64,000 nt of DNA from Mycolicibacterium rhodesiae (lineage in GTDB: Bacteria; Actinomycetota; Actinomycetes; Mycobacteriales; Mycobacteriaceae). Every line of letters begins with the position of its first letter. Position 1 is the stretch's first letter. A program made the position numbers and the translations under genes. The notes beneath the pieces were generated by a model, which saw only the letters and a list, made by a program, of their open reading frames with translations, was not told the DNA's origin and did no database searches. Where the stretch lies: positions 1 through 64,000 of the forward strand of contig NZ_MVIH01000019.1 of NCBI RefSeq assembly GCF_002086695.1, written 5' to 3'. Positions 10,712 through 18,572 of this stretch are shown one piece after another.

Positions 10712-12223
10712 TCACTCGGGGTGTCCGAACCAGCGGGACAGCGCCGCCTTCAGGTTCTGGGCATCGGACTCCTCGAAATCGTCTGCGGCCCAAGCCACGT
10801 AACCGTCGGGGCGGATGAGAAGGGCGGCGGGGCCCTCGGCCAGTTGTCCCTGCACGATGTCCACGCGGTCCGTCCAGTCGGCCGCCTGCGCCGCGGCGGC
10901 ACCTCCGCACAGATCGAGCAACACCGGCCGGGCGTTGTGCAGCAGGCCTGCCACCGGCCGCCCGTCGTCGAGGGTCAGGTCCGGCACGAGGTAGCCGGAC
11001 AGCGGGTGGTCGTCACCGACGTCGTACCGCACATCCGAGCCGGCGAGCAGCCGCCCCAGGTGTTGGGTGACCTCAGGGATCGCGATCAGCTCGGTGAAAA
11101 GCGCACGCAGTTCGGCCACTTCGGGACCCGATGCCATCAGCGCGCTCTGGGCCATCGAATGCATCATGACGCGGCGGCCAACCGGATGGCGCTCGGTCTC
11201 ATAGCTGTCGAGCAGTCCGGGTGGCGCCCAGCCGTTGACCTCGGCAGCCATTTTCCAGCCGAGGTTCACCGCGTCCTGCAGGCCGAGGTTCAGCCCGGGG
11301 CCACCCATCGCCGAGTGCACGTGGGCGGCGTCGCCGAGCAGCAGGACACGGCCGGCCCGGTAATGCTCGGCCTGCCTGGTGTTCTGGCCGTCGATCCGGC
11401 GCTTCGCGTGCGGCCCCGGGCCGCGGGGCTCCTCCAGCGGCACGTCGACGCCCAAGATCCGCTGAAGGCTGGCGCGCAGTTCGGCCAGTGTCAGCGGACC
11501 GTCCTCGTCGGCGCGCCCCTCCTCGCGGGTACCCACCAGCAGCACACCCGGCTGAAGGCTGCCGGCCAGCACCATTCCTCTGTCGAACCTGTTGTGCCCG
11601 AACGCGATATGGCCGACACCGGGGATGTTCAAGCCACCGTCGGGGGCGCGAAGCTCGTCGGGCACCTCCACCTGGGCCAGCCGCGCCACCGTCTCCGACG
11701 TGGTGCCCGGGAAGTCGATGCCGACGCTCTTTCGCACCAGACTTCGCCCACCGTCAGCGCCCACGAGGTAGCCGGCGGTCAGCTCGTAGATGCCGTCGGC
11801 GGTGGCGACGCTCAGCGCGACACCGTCCTCACCCGGCTGGAGCGCCGTCAATTCGTGACCCCACCGCAGATCGACACCGAGGTCGCGGGCACGCTTCTCG
11901 AGCAGTCGGACCAGCCGGGGCTGCGGCATCATCATCGCGTACATCGGGCTGGTGGACGGGTCGGGATAGGCCAGTTGCATCCCGGAGAACATCCATCCCG
12001 GCAAGGCCTGCGGCCTGTCCTCCCCGGTGAACGCCGAATACAGGCCTCGCATATCGAGCATCCGAACCACTTGCCCGACAAGGCCGTTGGCCTTGGGCTC
12101 GTCGCCGGCAGCGGGCAGGGCGTCGAGGACGACCGGGGTGATCCCGGCCAGGGCCAGTTCGCAGGCCAGCATCAGGCCATTGGGCCCGGCGCCGGAGATG
12201 ACGACTTCGTGGTTCTCGATCAT
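10712..12223 (-). CDS. FAD-dependent aromatic-ring monooxygenase (PHBH/UbiH-like)
   Basis: The 503-residue flavoprotein has the FAD-binding GxGxxG region (VVISGAGPNGLMLACELAL), the RLLEKRARDLGVDL segment, the DG motif YLVGADGGRS, and the second FAD motif VLLLGDAAHVHSAMGGPGLN. This is group A flavin monooxygenase architecture, as in tetracycline- or rifampicin-hydroxylating enzymes and polyketide oxygenases. The C-terminal thioredoxin-like tail (about 380-503) fits the larger members. The substrate is unknown; drug or xenobiotic hydroxylation is one possibility. The ATG at 12223 follows GAGGAAATC and overlaps the TetR stop (ATGA), so the two genes are coupled and the regulator probably controls the enzyme. 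Confidence 0.85.
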   Translation of the reverse strand: MIENHEVVISGAGPNGLMLACELALAGITPVVLDALPAAGDEPKANGLVGQVVRMLDMRGLYSAFTGEDRPQALPGWMFSGMQLAYPDPSTSPMYAMMMPQPRLVRLLEKRARDLGVDLRWGHELTALQPGEDGVALSVATADGIYELTAGYLVGADGGRSLVRKSVGIDFPGTTSETVARLAQVEVPDELRAPDGGLNIPGVGHIAFGHNRFDRGMVLAGSLQPGVLLVGTREEGRADEDGPLTLAELRASLQRILGVDVPLEEPRGPGPHAKRRIDGQNTRQAEHYRAGRVLLLGDAAHVHSAMGGPGLNLGLQDAVNLGWKMAAEVNGWAPPGLLDSYETERHPVGRRVMMHSMAQSALMASGPEVAELRALFTELIAIPEVTQHLGRLLAGSDVRYDVGDDHPLSGYLVPDLTLDDGRPVAGLLHNARPVLLDLCGGAAAAQAADWTDRVDIVQGQLAEGPAALLIRPDGYVAWAADDFEESDAQNLKAALSRWFGHPE

Positions 12224-12828
12224 GACGATTTCCTCTTCGGTTCGGGAAGTCCTGCAACGACATCGGCGAAGGCGCGGCGCATCAGGCCGACGATCGGAAC
12301 GGGCGGGTCGGCGGTGATGTAGGTGTCCATGGCCGCTTCGGCGACGGCACGGATGCTGGCGGCGACCAGGCGCGGATACATGTCGCGCGCCGGGTCGGTC
12401 CCGGTGCGCTCGGCGATCGCCTCGATCCATTCGGACATCAGATTGTTGGCCAACGCATTGCGCACCTCGATGGCCATGTTCAGCTCGACGAGCTGGTCCA
12501 ATTGCGCGCGCGTCGGGGCGTAATCCTCGCCCATCTCGGCGAGCAGCGGCTCGAGCACCGATTCGGTGATCGCCGTCCAGAGTGGCTCACCCGCCGGCCA
12601 CGAGCGAAAAGCCGTGAGACTGCGGCGCATTCGCTCGATCTGGCGGTAGGCGATCGCCTCGTACTTGCCTGCGAAGTAGTTGTTGAACGTGCGCAGGGAC
12701 ACCCCGGCGCGCTCGGCGATGGCCTCGCGGGTGACGTTGTCCAGCCCGCGCTCGAAGACCAGATGCAGGGCGGCGTCGCTGAGCGCCCTGCGGGTGTCGG
12801 CCTTTTTGCGTTCGCGCAATCCGTCCAT
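12220..12828 (-). CDS. TetR-family transcriptional repressor of the monooxygenase operon
   Basis: The 202-residue protein has an N-terminal TetR HTH (residues about 8-55: ALSDAALHLVFERGLDNVT, AERAGVSLRTFNNYF) and a helical ligand-binding C-terminal domain. The motif RTFNNYFAGKYEAI is typical of actinobacterial TetR proteins paired with oxidoreductases. The ATG at 12828 is chosen because a TANNNT -10 ends six bases upstream and two matching operators sit in the -35 region. It is the first gene of a two-gene operon, and autorepression is likely. The ligand is unknown but may be the monooxygenase substrate. Confidence 0.9.
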   Translation of the reverse strand: MDGLRERKKADTRRALSDAALHLVFERGLDNVTREAIAERAGVSLRTFNNYFAGKYEAIAYRQIERMRRSLTAFRSWPAGEPLWTAITESVLEPLLAEMGEDYAPTRAQLDQLVELNMAIEVRNALANNLMSEWIEAIAERTGTDPARDMYPRLVAASIRAVAEAAMDTYITADPPVPIVGLMRRAFADVVAGLPEPKRKSS

Positions 12829-12834
12829 GCCGCT

Positions 12835-12840
12835 ACGGTA
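12835..12840 (-). promoter_or_regulatory. Predicted -10 of tetR-monooxygenase operon (leaderless)
   Basis: On the minus strand TACCGT is followed by six bases and then the ATG at 12828. This places the transcription start on the start codon, the usual arrangement for mycobacterial leaderless mRNAs. Confidence 0.55.
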
Positions 12841-12849
12841 CCCACAAAG

Positions 12850-12881
12850 TTGCACACTGTGCAAGATTGCCCAGTGTGCAA
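12850..12881. promoter_or_regulatory. Double operator for the TetR repressor
   Basis: Two 15-base palindromes stand side by side. The first, TTGCACACTGTGCAA (12850-12864), has perfect 7-bp arms around one central base. The second, TTGCCCAGTGTGCAA (12867-12881), has one mismatch. Their centres are 17 bases apart and they occupy the region just upstream of the predicted -10. This fits binding of two TetR dimers and repression of the operon. Confidence 0.8.
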
Positions 12882-12965
12882 AACTATCGATTGCGCCGAA
12901 AGTGCACTTGTTCGCGCCCCTTGCCGGGCGATGTGTTCAACTTCTGCAGTTTGGGCGCAGGACGA

Positions 12966-13295
12966 CTAGCTAGTGCCCAGCGGGTCGATCGTCGAGGCGA
13001 CGTAGACCATGATCACGCAGACCGTGGTCATCGTCGCGAAGTCGACACCGCGGGAGCGCACGACCAGCAGACCCGCGCGGTCCTCGGTGAGCACCAACCG
13101 CAGTGCGGCGGCCACCCCTACCGCGATGCCGATCAGCAGTGAGCCTCGGCGCCAGAACCCGGCCGCCACCAAGACGAAGGCGACCACGAAGATCAGCCCG
13201 ACACCGAGGATCGGCCACTGCGAGCGCACCACCCGCCTGATGAAGTCGACCGCCTCCGCGCCGGTCGGCAGTCGGCGCTTCGCGCGAGCCGTCAC
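12966..13295 (-). CDS. DUF3017 small membrane protein
   Basis: The 109-residue protein has three predicted membrane segments (WPILGVGLIFVVAFVLVAAG, GSLLIGIAVGVAAALRLV, TTVCVIMVYVAST) after a basic N-terminus. It matches the actinobacterial DUF3017 family, whose function is unknown. Its GTG start overlaps the folD stop codon (GTGA), so it is translated with folD. The same folD-DUF3017 pair is remembered from M. tuberculosis (Rv3356c-Rv3355c). A link to folate metabolism is only suggested by this context. Confidence 0.8.
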   Translation of the reverse strand: MTARAKRRLPTGAEAVDFIRRVVRSQWPILGVGLIFVVAFVLVAAGFWRRGSLLIGIAVGVAAALRLVLTEDRAGLLVVRSRGVDFATMTTVCVIMVYVASTIDPLGTS

Positions 13296-14149
13296 TGGGC
13301 TGCTTCGGCCAGTTCGACGACGTTGGTCAGCAGGAAGGCCCTGGTCAGCGGGCCAACTCCGCCGGGGTTGGGCGACACCTGGCCGGCGACTTCCCAGACA
13401 TCGGGATGCACGTCGCCGGTGAGCTTGCCCTCCACCCGGCTCACACCTACGTCGACGACGGCCGCGCCGGGCTTCACCATGTCGGCTTTGAGCATGTGCG
13501 GCACACCGACGGCGGCGACGATGATGTCGGCCTGCCGGGTCAGCTCAGGAAGATCACGAGTTCCGGTGTGGCACAACGTCACTGTCGCGTTCTCACTGCG
13601 ACGGGTGAGCAGCAGGCCGAGCGGGCGACCAACCGTCACACCACGGCCGATGACCACCACGTGCGCGCCGGCGATCGGCACATCGAAGCGGCGCAGCAGG
13701 TGCACGATGCCGCGCGGCGTGCAGGGCAGCGGCGCGGCCTTGCCGAGAACCAGGCGGCCCAGGTTGGTCGGGTGCAGGCCGTCGGCGTCCTTGTCCGGGT
13801 CGACGCGTTCGAGCGCGGCGTTCTCGTCGAGATGACGCGGCAACGGCAGCTGCACGATGTATCCGGTGCACTCGGGGTTGGCGTTGAGTTCGTCGAGGGT
13901 GTCATCGAGTTGCGCCTGGCTCACGTCGGCGGGCAGATCGCGCCGGATCGAGGTGATCCCCACCTTTGCGCAGTCCGAGTGCTTGCCCTTCACGTAAGCG
14001 TGCGAACCGGGGTCGTCGCCGACCAGGACGGTGCCCAGTCCCGGAGTGCGTCCGGCCGCGGTCAGCGCCGCCACCCGATCCTTCAGATCGACGAAAATCT
14101 CGTCGCGGGTGAGCTTGCCGTCCAGGGTGATAGCGACCACGCGCCACAT
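13292..14149 (-). CDS. folD: Bifunctional methylenetetrahydrofolate dehydrogenase / cyclohydrolase
   Basis: FolD interconverts 5,10-methylene-THF, 5,10-methenyl-THF and 10-formyl-THF using NADP. Signatures are YVKGKHSDCAKVGI with the catalytic Lys, GYIVQLPLPRHLDE, the cofactor-binding VVIGRGVTVGRPLGLLL, and the C-terminal PGGVGPLTRAFLLTNVVELA. ATG at 14149 is chosen because GGTGG lies a few bases upstream; it gives 285 residues. A GTG three codons later is possible and would match the remembered M. tuberculosis length more closely. The gene is divergent from the OYE gene, with 61 bases between starts. Confidence 0.95.
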   Translation of the reverse strand: MWRVVAITLDGKLTRDEIFVDLKDRVAALTAAGRTPGLGTVLVGDDPGSHAYVKGKHSDCAKVGITSIRRDLPADVSQAQLDDTLDELNANPECTGYIVQLPLPRHLDENAALERVDPDKDADGLHPTNLGRLVLGKAAPLPCTPRGIVHLLRRFDVPIAGAHVVVIGRGVTVGRPLGLLLTRRSENATVTLCHTGTRDLPELTRQADIIVAAVGVPHMLKADMVKPGAAVVDVGVSRVEGKLTGDVHPDVWEVAGQVSPNPGGVGPLTRAFLLTNVVELAEAAQ

Positions 14150-14210
14150 TGTTCCACCGCACCGGGAGCTGTCGTTGACAGCATCGAGTTCGGCGTGGTC
14201 AGCTGCGGTT

Positions 14211-15410
14211 ATGAACAGTGCGCCCGATGTGTTCAGCCCGGCCAAACTCGGTCCCATCACCCTGCGCAACCGCACCATCAAGTCGGCCACCTTCGAGGCG
14301 CGAACCCCCGACGACGTGGTCTCCGATGACCTGATCGCGTTCCACCGGGCGATCGCCGCGGGCGGCATCGGGATGACGACCGTCGCCTACACCGCGGTGA
14401 GCCAGGGCGGGCGCACCAACGGCGGGCAGATCTGGATGCGTCCGGAAGCGGTGCCCGGCCTGCGCCGGCTCGCCGACGCCGTGCACGCCGAGGGTGCGGC
14501 GATTAGCGCGCAGATCGGTCACGCGGGCCCGGTCGCGAACGCCCGCTCCAACAAGGCGACCGCATTGGCGCCGGTTCGGTTCTTCAACCCGCTGTCGATG
14601 AAGTTCGCCAAGCACGCCACCCGCGACGACATCAACAACGTCATCGCAGCGCACGCTTCGGCGGCCCGATTCGCCATCGACTCCGGATTCGACGCCGTCG
14701 AGATCCACCTCGGCCACAACTATCTGGCCAGCTCGTTCCTCTCCCCGATGATCAACCGACGCACCGACGAGTTCGGCGGATCGCTGGAGAACCGGGCCAA
14801 GGTGGCCCGCGGCATCGTGATGGCGGTACGCCGCGAGGTCGAACGCCTGGGTCCGGCCCCGATCGCGGTGACCGCCAAGCTCAACATGGCCGACGGAGTG
14901 CGCGGCTCGATCCAGATCGAGGAGTCGCTGCAGACCGCCAAGTGGCTGGAGGAAGACGGCGGCCTGGACGCCATCGAACTCACCGCGGGCAGCTCACTGC
15001 TCAACCCGATGTACCTGTTCCGCGGCGATGCCCCGGTCAAAGAGTTCGCCGCGGCGCAGAAATGGCCGCTGAACTGGGGCATGCGGATGACCGGCAAGAA
15101 GTTCATGCGGGAATACCCCTACCGGGAGACCTACCTGCTGCGCGACGCCGAACAGTTCCGCAAAGAGCTGACCATGCCGCTGATCCTGCTCGGCGGCATC
15201 ACCAACCGCGAAAGCATGGACCGCGCGATGGCCGAGGGATTCGAGTTCGTGGCGATGGGCCGCGCGCTGCTGGCCGAGCCCGACCTGCTTAATCGCATTC
15301 AGGCCGACGGCGACGCCCACTCGGTGAAGTCGCTGTGCACGCACTGCAACAAATGCATGCCGACCATCTACTCGCGGACCCTGTGCGTGGTGACGGGCGG
15401 TCCTGCCTGA
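14211..15410 (+). CDS. Old-yellow-enzyme family FMN oxidoreductase
   Basis: The 399-residue protein is a TIM-barrel flavoenzyme of the OYE / 2,4-dienoyl-CoA reductase group. Visible are the N-terminal DVFSPAKLGPITLRNRTIKS, the substrate-binding FDAVEIHLGHNYLASSFLSP, NRRTDEFGGSLENRAKVARG (20 residues) and the FMN-phosphate segment LILLGGI...VAMGRALLAEPDLL. The C-terminal CTHCNKCMPTIYSRTLC carries clustered Cys, as in iron-sulfur-containing relatives, but the second flavin/NAD domain of 2,4-dienoyl-CoA reductase is missing. It likely reduces activated C=C bonds; the substrate is unknown. The corresponding M. tuberculosis gene is remembered as Rv3359. Confidence 0.85.
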   Translation: MNSAPDVFSPAKLGPITLRNRTIKSATFEARTPDDVVSDDLIAFHRAIAAGGIGMTTVAYTAVSQGGRTNGGQIWMRPEAVPGLRRLADAVHAEGAAISAQIGHAGPVANARSNKATALAPVRFFNPLSMKFAKHATRDDINNVIAAHASAARFAIDSGFDAVEIHLGHNYLASSFLSPMINRRTDEFGGSLENRAKVARGIVMAVRREVERLGPAPIAVTAKLNMADGVRGSIQIEESLQTAKWLEEDGGLDAIELTAGSSLLNPMYLFRGDAPVKEFAAAQKWPLNWGMRMTGKKFMREYPYRETYLLRDAEQFRKELTMPLILLGGITNRESMDRAMAEGFEFVAMGRALLAEPDLLNRIQADGDAHSVKSLCTHCNKCMPTIYSRTLCVVTGGPA

Positions 15411-15433
15411 CGGGCCGACGGGGCCGTTACCGA

Positions 15434-15439
15434 TAGAGT
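15434..15439 (+). promoter_or_regulatory. Predicted -10 upstream of the FHA-ABC exporter
   Basis: TAGAGT ends eight bases before the ATG at 15448, consistent with a leaderless or near-leaderless transcript. Confidence 0.4.
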
Positions 15440-15447
15440 TGCTCTCG

Positions 15448-18024
15448 ATGACTCGACCAGCCGCGCCCGATCTGACAGTTCGGTACGACGGGTCGGAGCG
15501 TACTTTCGCCGCAGGGCACGACGTCGTGGTAGGCCGCGACCTCCGTGCCGACGTGCGAATCGCCCACCCCTTGATCTCCCGCGCCCATCTGGTGCTCCGT
15601 TTCGACCACGGCCGATGGATGGCCATCGACAACGGCTCACTGAACGGCATGTTCGTCAATGGCCGCCGGGTACCGTCCGTCGACATCAGTGACGGCCTGA
15701 CCATCAACGTCGGCAATCCCGACGGGCCCCCGATGAGCTTCGGCCTGGGCCGGCATCAGGGCTCGGTGGGACGCCCACCGCAGACCTCGTCGGTGCGGGT
15801 GTCGGCTCCGCCGTCGTCGCCCTCGTGGCCGGCCAACCCGAGCCGGGGAGCGCCGACCGCCGGGCAGTGGCAGCCCCCGCCGTCACAAGCCCAGCCCACC
15901 CACCAGCCGCCGGTGTATCCCACCAGTGGCTCGCGGGCCCAGCCGACCTACCACCCGCCTGCCGCGACGGGGCCGGTGGGCCATCAGCAGGCGGCGGCGC
16001 CCACCCAGATGCGTCCGGCCGTCGGCAAGCCCGCACAGTCGTCGTCGAATCTCGCGACGTCGATGCTGAAGATCCTGCGCCCGGGCGCGCCCGGCGACGT
16101 GCCACCGGGCGCGATCAAGATCGGCCGCGCGACCGACAACGACATCGTCATCCCCGATGTGCTGGCCTCGCGCCACCACGCCACGCTGATCCCGACGCCG
16201 GGCGGCATGGAGATCGTCGACAACCGCAGCATCAACGGCACGTTCGTCAACGGCAGCCGGGTCGACACCGCGATGCTGAACGAGGGCGACACCGTCACGA
16301 TCGGCAACATCGACCTCGTCTTCGCCGGGGGCACCCTGGTCCGGCGCACCGAGACGTCGGCGGCCACCGCCACCGGTGGCCTGGACGTACGCGCGGTGAC
16401 GTGGACGATCGAGCACAACAAGACGCTGCTGGACAACATCTCGCTGACCGCGCGCCCCGGCACGCTGACCGCGGTGATCGGCCCGTCCGGCGCAGGCAAG
16501 TCGACGTTCGCCCGACTGGTCGCCGGCTACACCCATCCGACAAGTGGCACAGTCACTTTCGAGGGTCACAACATCCATGCCGAGTACGCCTCGCTGCGCT
16601 CCCGGATCGGCATGGTGCCGCAGGACGACGTGGTGCACGGCCAGCTGACCGTGAACCAGGCACTGATGTACGCCGCGGAGCTGCGACTGCCGCCGGACAC
16701 CACCAAGGAAGACCGGCAGCAGGTGGTGGCCCAGGTGCTCGCCGAGCTGGAGATGACCCAGCACCAGAACACCCGGGTGGACAAGCTCTCCGGCGGTCAG
16801 CGCAAGCGCGCGTCGGTGGCCCTCGAGCTGCTGACCGGCCCGTCGCTGCTGATCCTCGACGAGCCGACGTCCGGCCTGGACCCGGCGCTGGACCGCCAGG
16901 TCATGACGATGCTGCGACAGCTGGCCGACGCCGGCCGCGTGGTGCTGGTGGTCACGCACTCGCTGACCTATCTCGACGTGTGCGACCAGGTGCTGCTGCT
17001 GGCGCCCGGCGGCAAGACGGCGTTCTGCGGTCCGCCCAGCCAGATCGGGCCCGCGATGGGCACCACCAACTGGGCCGACATCTTCAGCTCGGTCGCCGGT
17101 GATCCCGACGGCGCGTACCAGCGCTACCTGCAGCAGACCGGGCCCGCTCCCCCACCACCGCCGGTGGAGACGCCGTCGAACATGGGCGAGCCGACGCACA
17201 CCAGCCTGTTGCGCCAGTTCTCCACGATCGCGCGGCGCCAGATGCGGCTGATCATCTCTGACCGTGGCTATTTCGCGTTCCTGGCGCTGCTGCCGTTCAT
17301 CATGGGTGTGCTGTCGCTGTCGGTGCCCGGCACCGTGGGCTTCGGCGTACCCAACCCGATGGGTGATGCGCCCAACGAGCCCGGCCAGATCCTGGTGTTG
17401 CTCAACGTCGGCGCGATCTTCATGGGTACCGCGCTGACCGTGCGCGATCTGATCGGTGAACGGCCGATCTTCCGAAGAGAACAAGCCGTCGGGCTGTCGA
17501 CGACGGCATACCTGCTGGCGAAGGTCTGCATCTACGCGGTGTTCGCGATCGTGCAGTCGACGATCGTCACCGCGATCACGATTGCGGGCAAGGGCGGGCC
17601 CACCCAGGGCTCGCTGACGTTCCTGAGCCCCACGCTGGAGCTGTTCGTGGTGATGGCGGCGACGACGGTGACCGCGGCGATGGTGGGTCTGGCGCTCTCG
17701 GCGTTGGCCAAGTCCAACGAGCAGATCATGCCGCTGCTGGTGGTCGCCGTCATGAGCCAGCTGGTGTTCTCCGGCGGCATGATCCCGGTGACCGGGCGCC
17801 TGGTGCTCGATCAGCTGTCCTGGTTCACCCCGGCGCGCTGGGGTTTCGCGGCGTCGGCCTCGACCATCGACCTGATCAAGTTGGTGCCGGGCCCGCTGAC
17901 GCCGAAGGACCGGCACTGGGAGCACACCGCGTCAGCGTGGTGGTTCAACATGGGCATGCTCGGCGCGCTGTGCATCGGGTACCTGTCGCTGGTGCGCTGG
18001 AAGATCCGGCTCAAGGGCGCATAG
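15448..18024 (+). CDS. FHA-domain ABC exporter (Rv1747-like)
   Basis: The 858-residue protein combines two phosphothreonine-binding FHA domains (about 15-100 and 205-300: GRDLRADVRIAHPLISRAH; GRATDNDIVIPDVLASRHH), a Pro/Gln/Ser-rich linker at about 105-195, an ABC ATPase at about 315-530 (Walker A GPSGAGKST, signature LSGGQRKR, Walker B LLILDEPTSGLD), and an ABC-2-type membrane domain with about six segments at 590-858. This is the layout of M. tuberculosis Rv1747, reported as an exporter tied to cell-wall lipoglycans and controlled by Ser/Thr kinases through its FHA domains. Unlike Rv1747, no kinase gene is next to it. The ATG at 15448 is used; a TTG three codons earlier is less likely. Confidence 0.92.
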   Translation: MTRPAAPDLTVRYDGSERTFAAGHDVVVGRDLRADVRIAHPLISRAHLVLRFDHGRWMAIDNGSLNGMFVNGRRVPSVDISDGLTINVGNPDGPPMSFGLGRHQGSVGRPPQTSSVRVSAPPSSPSWPANPSRGAPTAGQWQPPPSQAQPTHQPPVYPTSGSRAQPTYHPPAATGPVGHQQAAAPTQMRPAVGKPAQSSSNLATSMLKILRPGAPGDVPPGAIKIGRATDNDIVIPDVLASRHHATLIPTPGGMEIVDNRSINGTFVNGSRVDTAMLNEGDTVTIGNIDLVFAGGTLVRRTETSAATATGGLDVRAVTWTIEHNKTLLDNISLTARPGTLTAVIGPSGAGKSTFARLVAGYTHPTSGTVTFEGHNIHAEYASLRSRIGMVPQDDVVHGQLTVNQALMYAAELRLPPDTTKEDRQQVVAQVLAELEMTQHQNTRVDKLSGGQRKRASVALELLTGPSLLILDEPTSGLDPALDRQVMTMLRQLADAGRVVLVVTHSLTYLDVCDQVLLLAPGGKTAFCGPPSQIGPAMGTTNWADIFSSVAGDPDGAYQRYLQQTGPAPPPPPVETPSNMGEPTHTSLLRQFSTIARRQMRLIISDRGYFAFLALLPFIMGVLSLSVPGTVGFGVPNPMGDAPNEPGQILVLLNVGAIFMGTALTVRDLIGERPIFRREQAVGLSTTAYLLAKVCIYAVFAIVQSTIVTAITIAGKGGPTQGSLTFLSPTLELFVVMAATTVTAAMVGLALSALAKSNEQIMPLLVVAVMSQLVFSGGMIPVTGRLVLDQLSWFTPARWGFAASASTIDLIKLVPGPLTPKDRHWEHTASAWWFNMGMLGALCIGYLSLVRWKIRLKGA

Positions 18025-18116
18025 GTTCTCAAGCCAGATTCCGTTGACATGCAGCGCAACTGGAATTCGCATCTAGGTTGACTGCTGTTCATCCGGCGTC
18101 CATAGCGTCTGCGGCC

Positions 18117-18572
18117 ATGAGGATGAAAGCGGCGGCGCTGGCCGCAGCAGTGAGCCTGTCGGTCGTGCTGGCGCCCGTCGCGGCGGCCGATCCGAGCGTC
18201 GACAAGTTCGGCGGCTGGAACCACCTCGTCGACAACGGCGACCAGGTGATCACGATCTGGAAGGTCTCCGGCCTGAAGCCCAGCACCGACACCATCCCCG
18301 GTTACCCGCTCGCGGGCACGCTGTGGGAGGCGACGGCCAAGGTGCGCGCCGCCAGGGGCACCGTCACGCCGATCATCCCGGACTTCAACGCACGCGCCAA
18401 CGGGGCCAACTACCCGGTGCTGTGGCAGGCCGCCACACCGCAGGGCATCAGCGGCGCGACCCTGCAGCAGGGCGACACGTCCTGGGGCAAGCTGTATTTC
18501 GACGTCACCGGACCCGCGCCGACCTCGGTGGTCTACAACAACGGGGTCGAAGACCTGCTGGTCTGGAAGTAG
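18117..18572 (+). CDS. mpt63: MPT63-family secreted protein
   Basis: The 151-residue protein has a Sec signal peptide (MRMKAAALAAAVSLSVVLAP, cleavage near AAA-DP) and a mature part very close to the secreted immunogenic protein MPT63 of M. tuberculosis. Shared segments include WKVSGLKPSTDTIPGYPLAG, WEATA, VTPIIPDFNAR and YFDVTGPAPTSVV. MPT63 folds as an immunoglobulin-like beta-sandwich; its biochemical function is not established. The start at 18117 is supported by a TAGCGT -10 at 18103-18108. It ends directly against the convergent DUF1254 gene with no spacer. Confidence 0.85.
   Translation: MRMKAAALAAAVSLSVVLAPVAAADPSVDKFGGWNHLVDNGDQVITIWKVSGLKPSTDTIPGYPLAGTLWEATAKVRAARGTVTPIIPDFNARANGANYPVLWQAATPQGISGATLQQGDTSWGKLYFDVTGPAPTSVVYNNGVEDLLVWK

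Noticed and set aside
15883..17925. 680-residue minus-strand open frame
   Set aside because: Antisense to the FHA-ABC exporter; its composition (His/Arg/Gln-rich) shows no domain.
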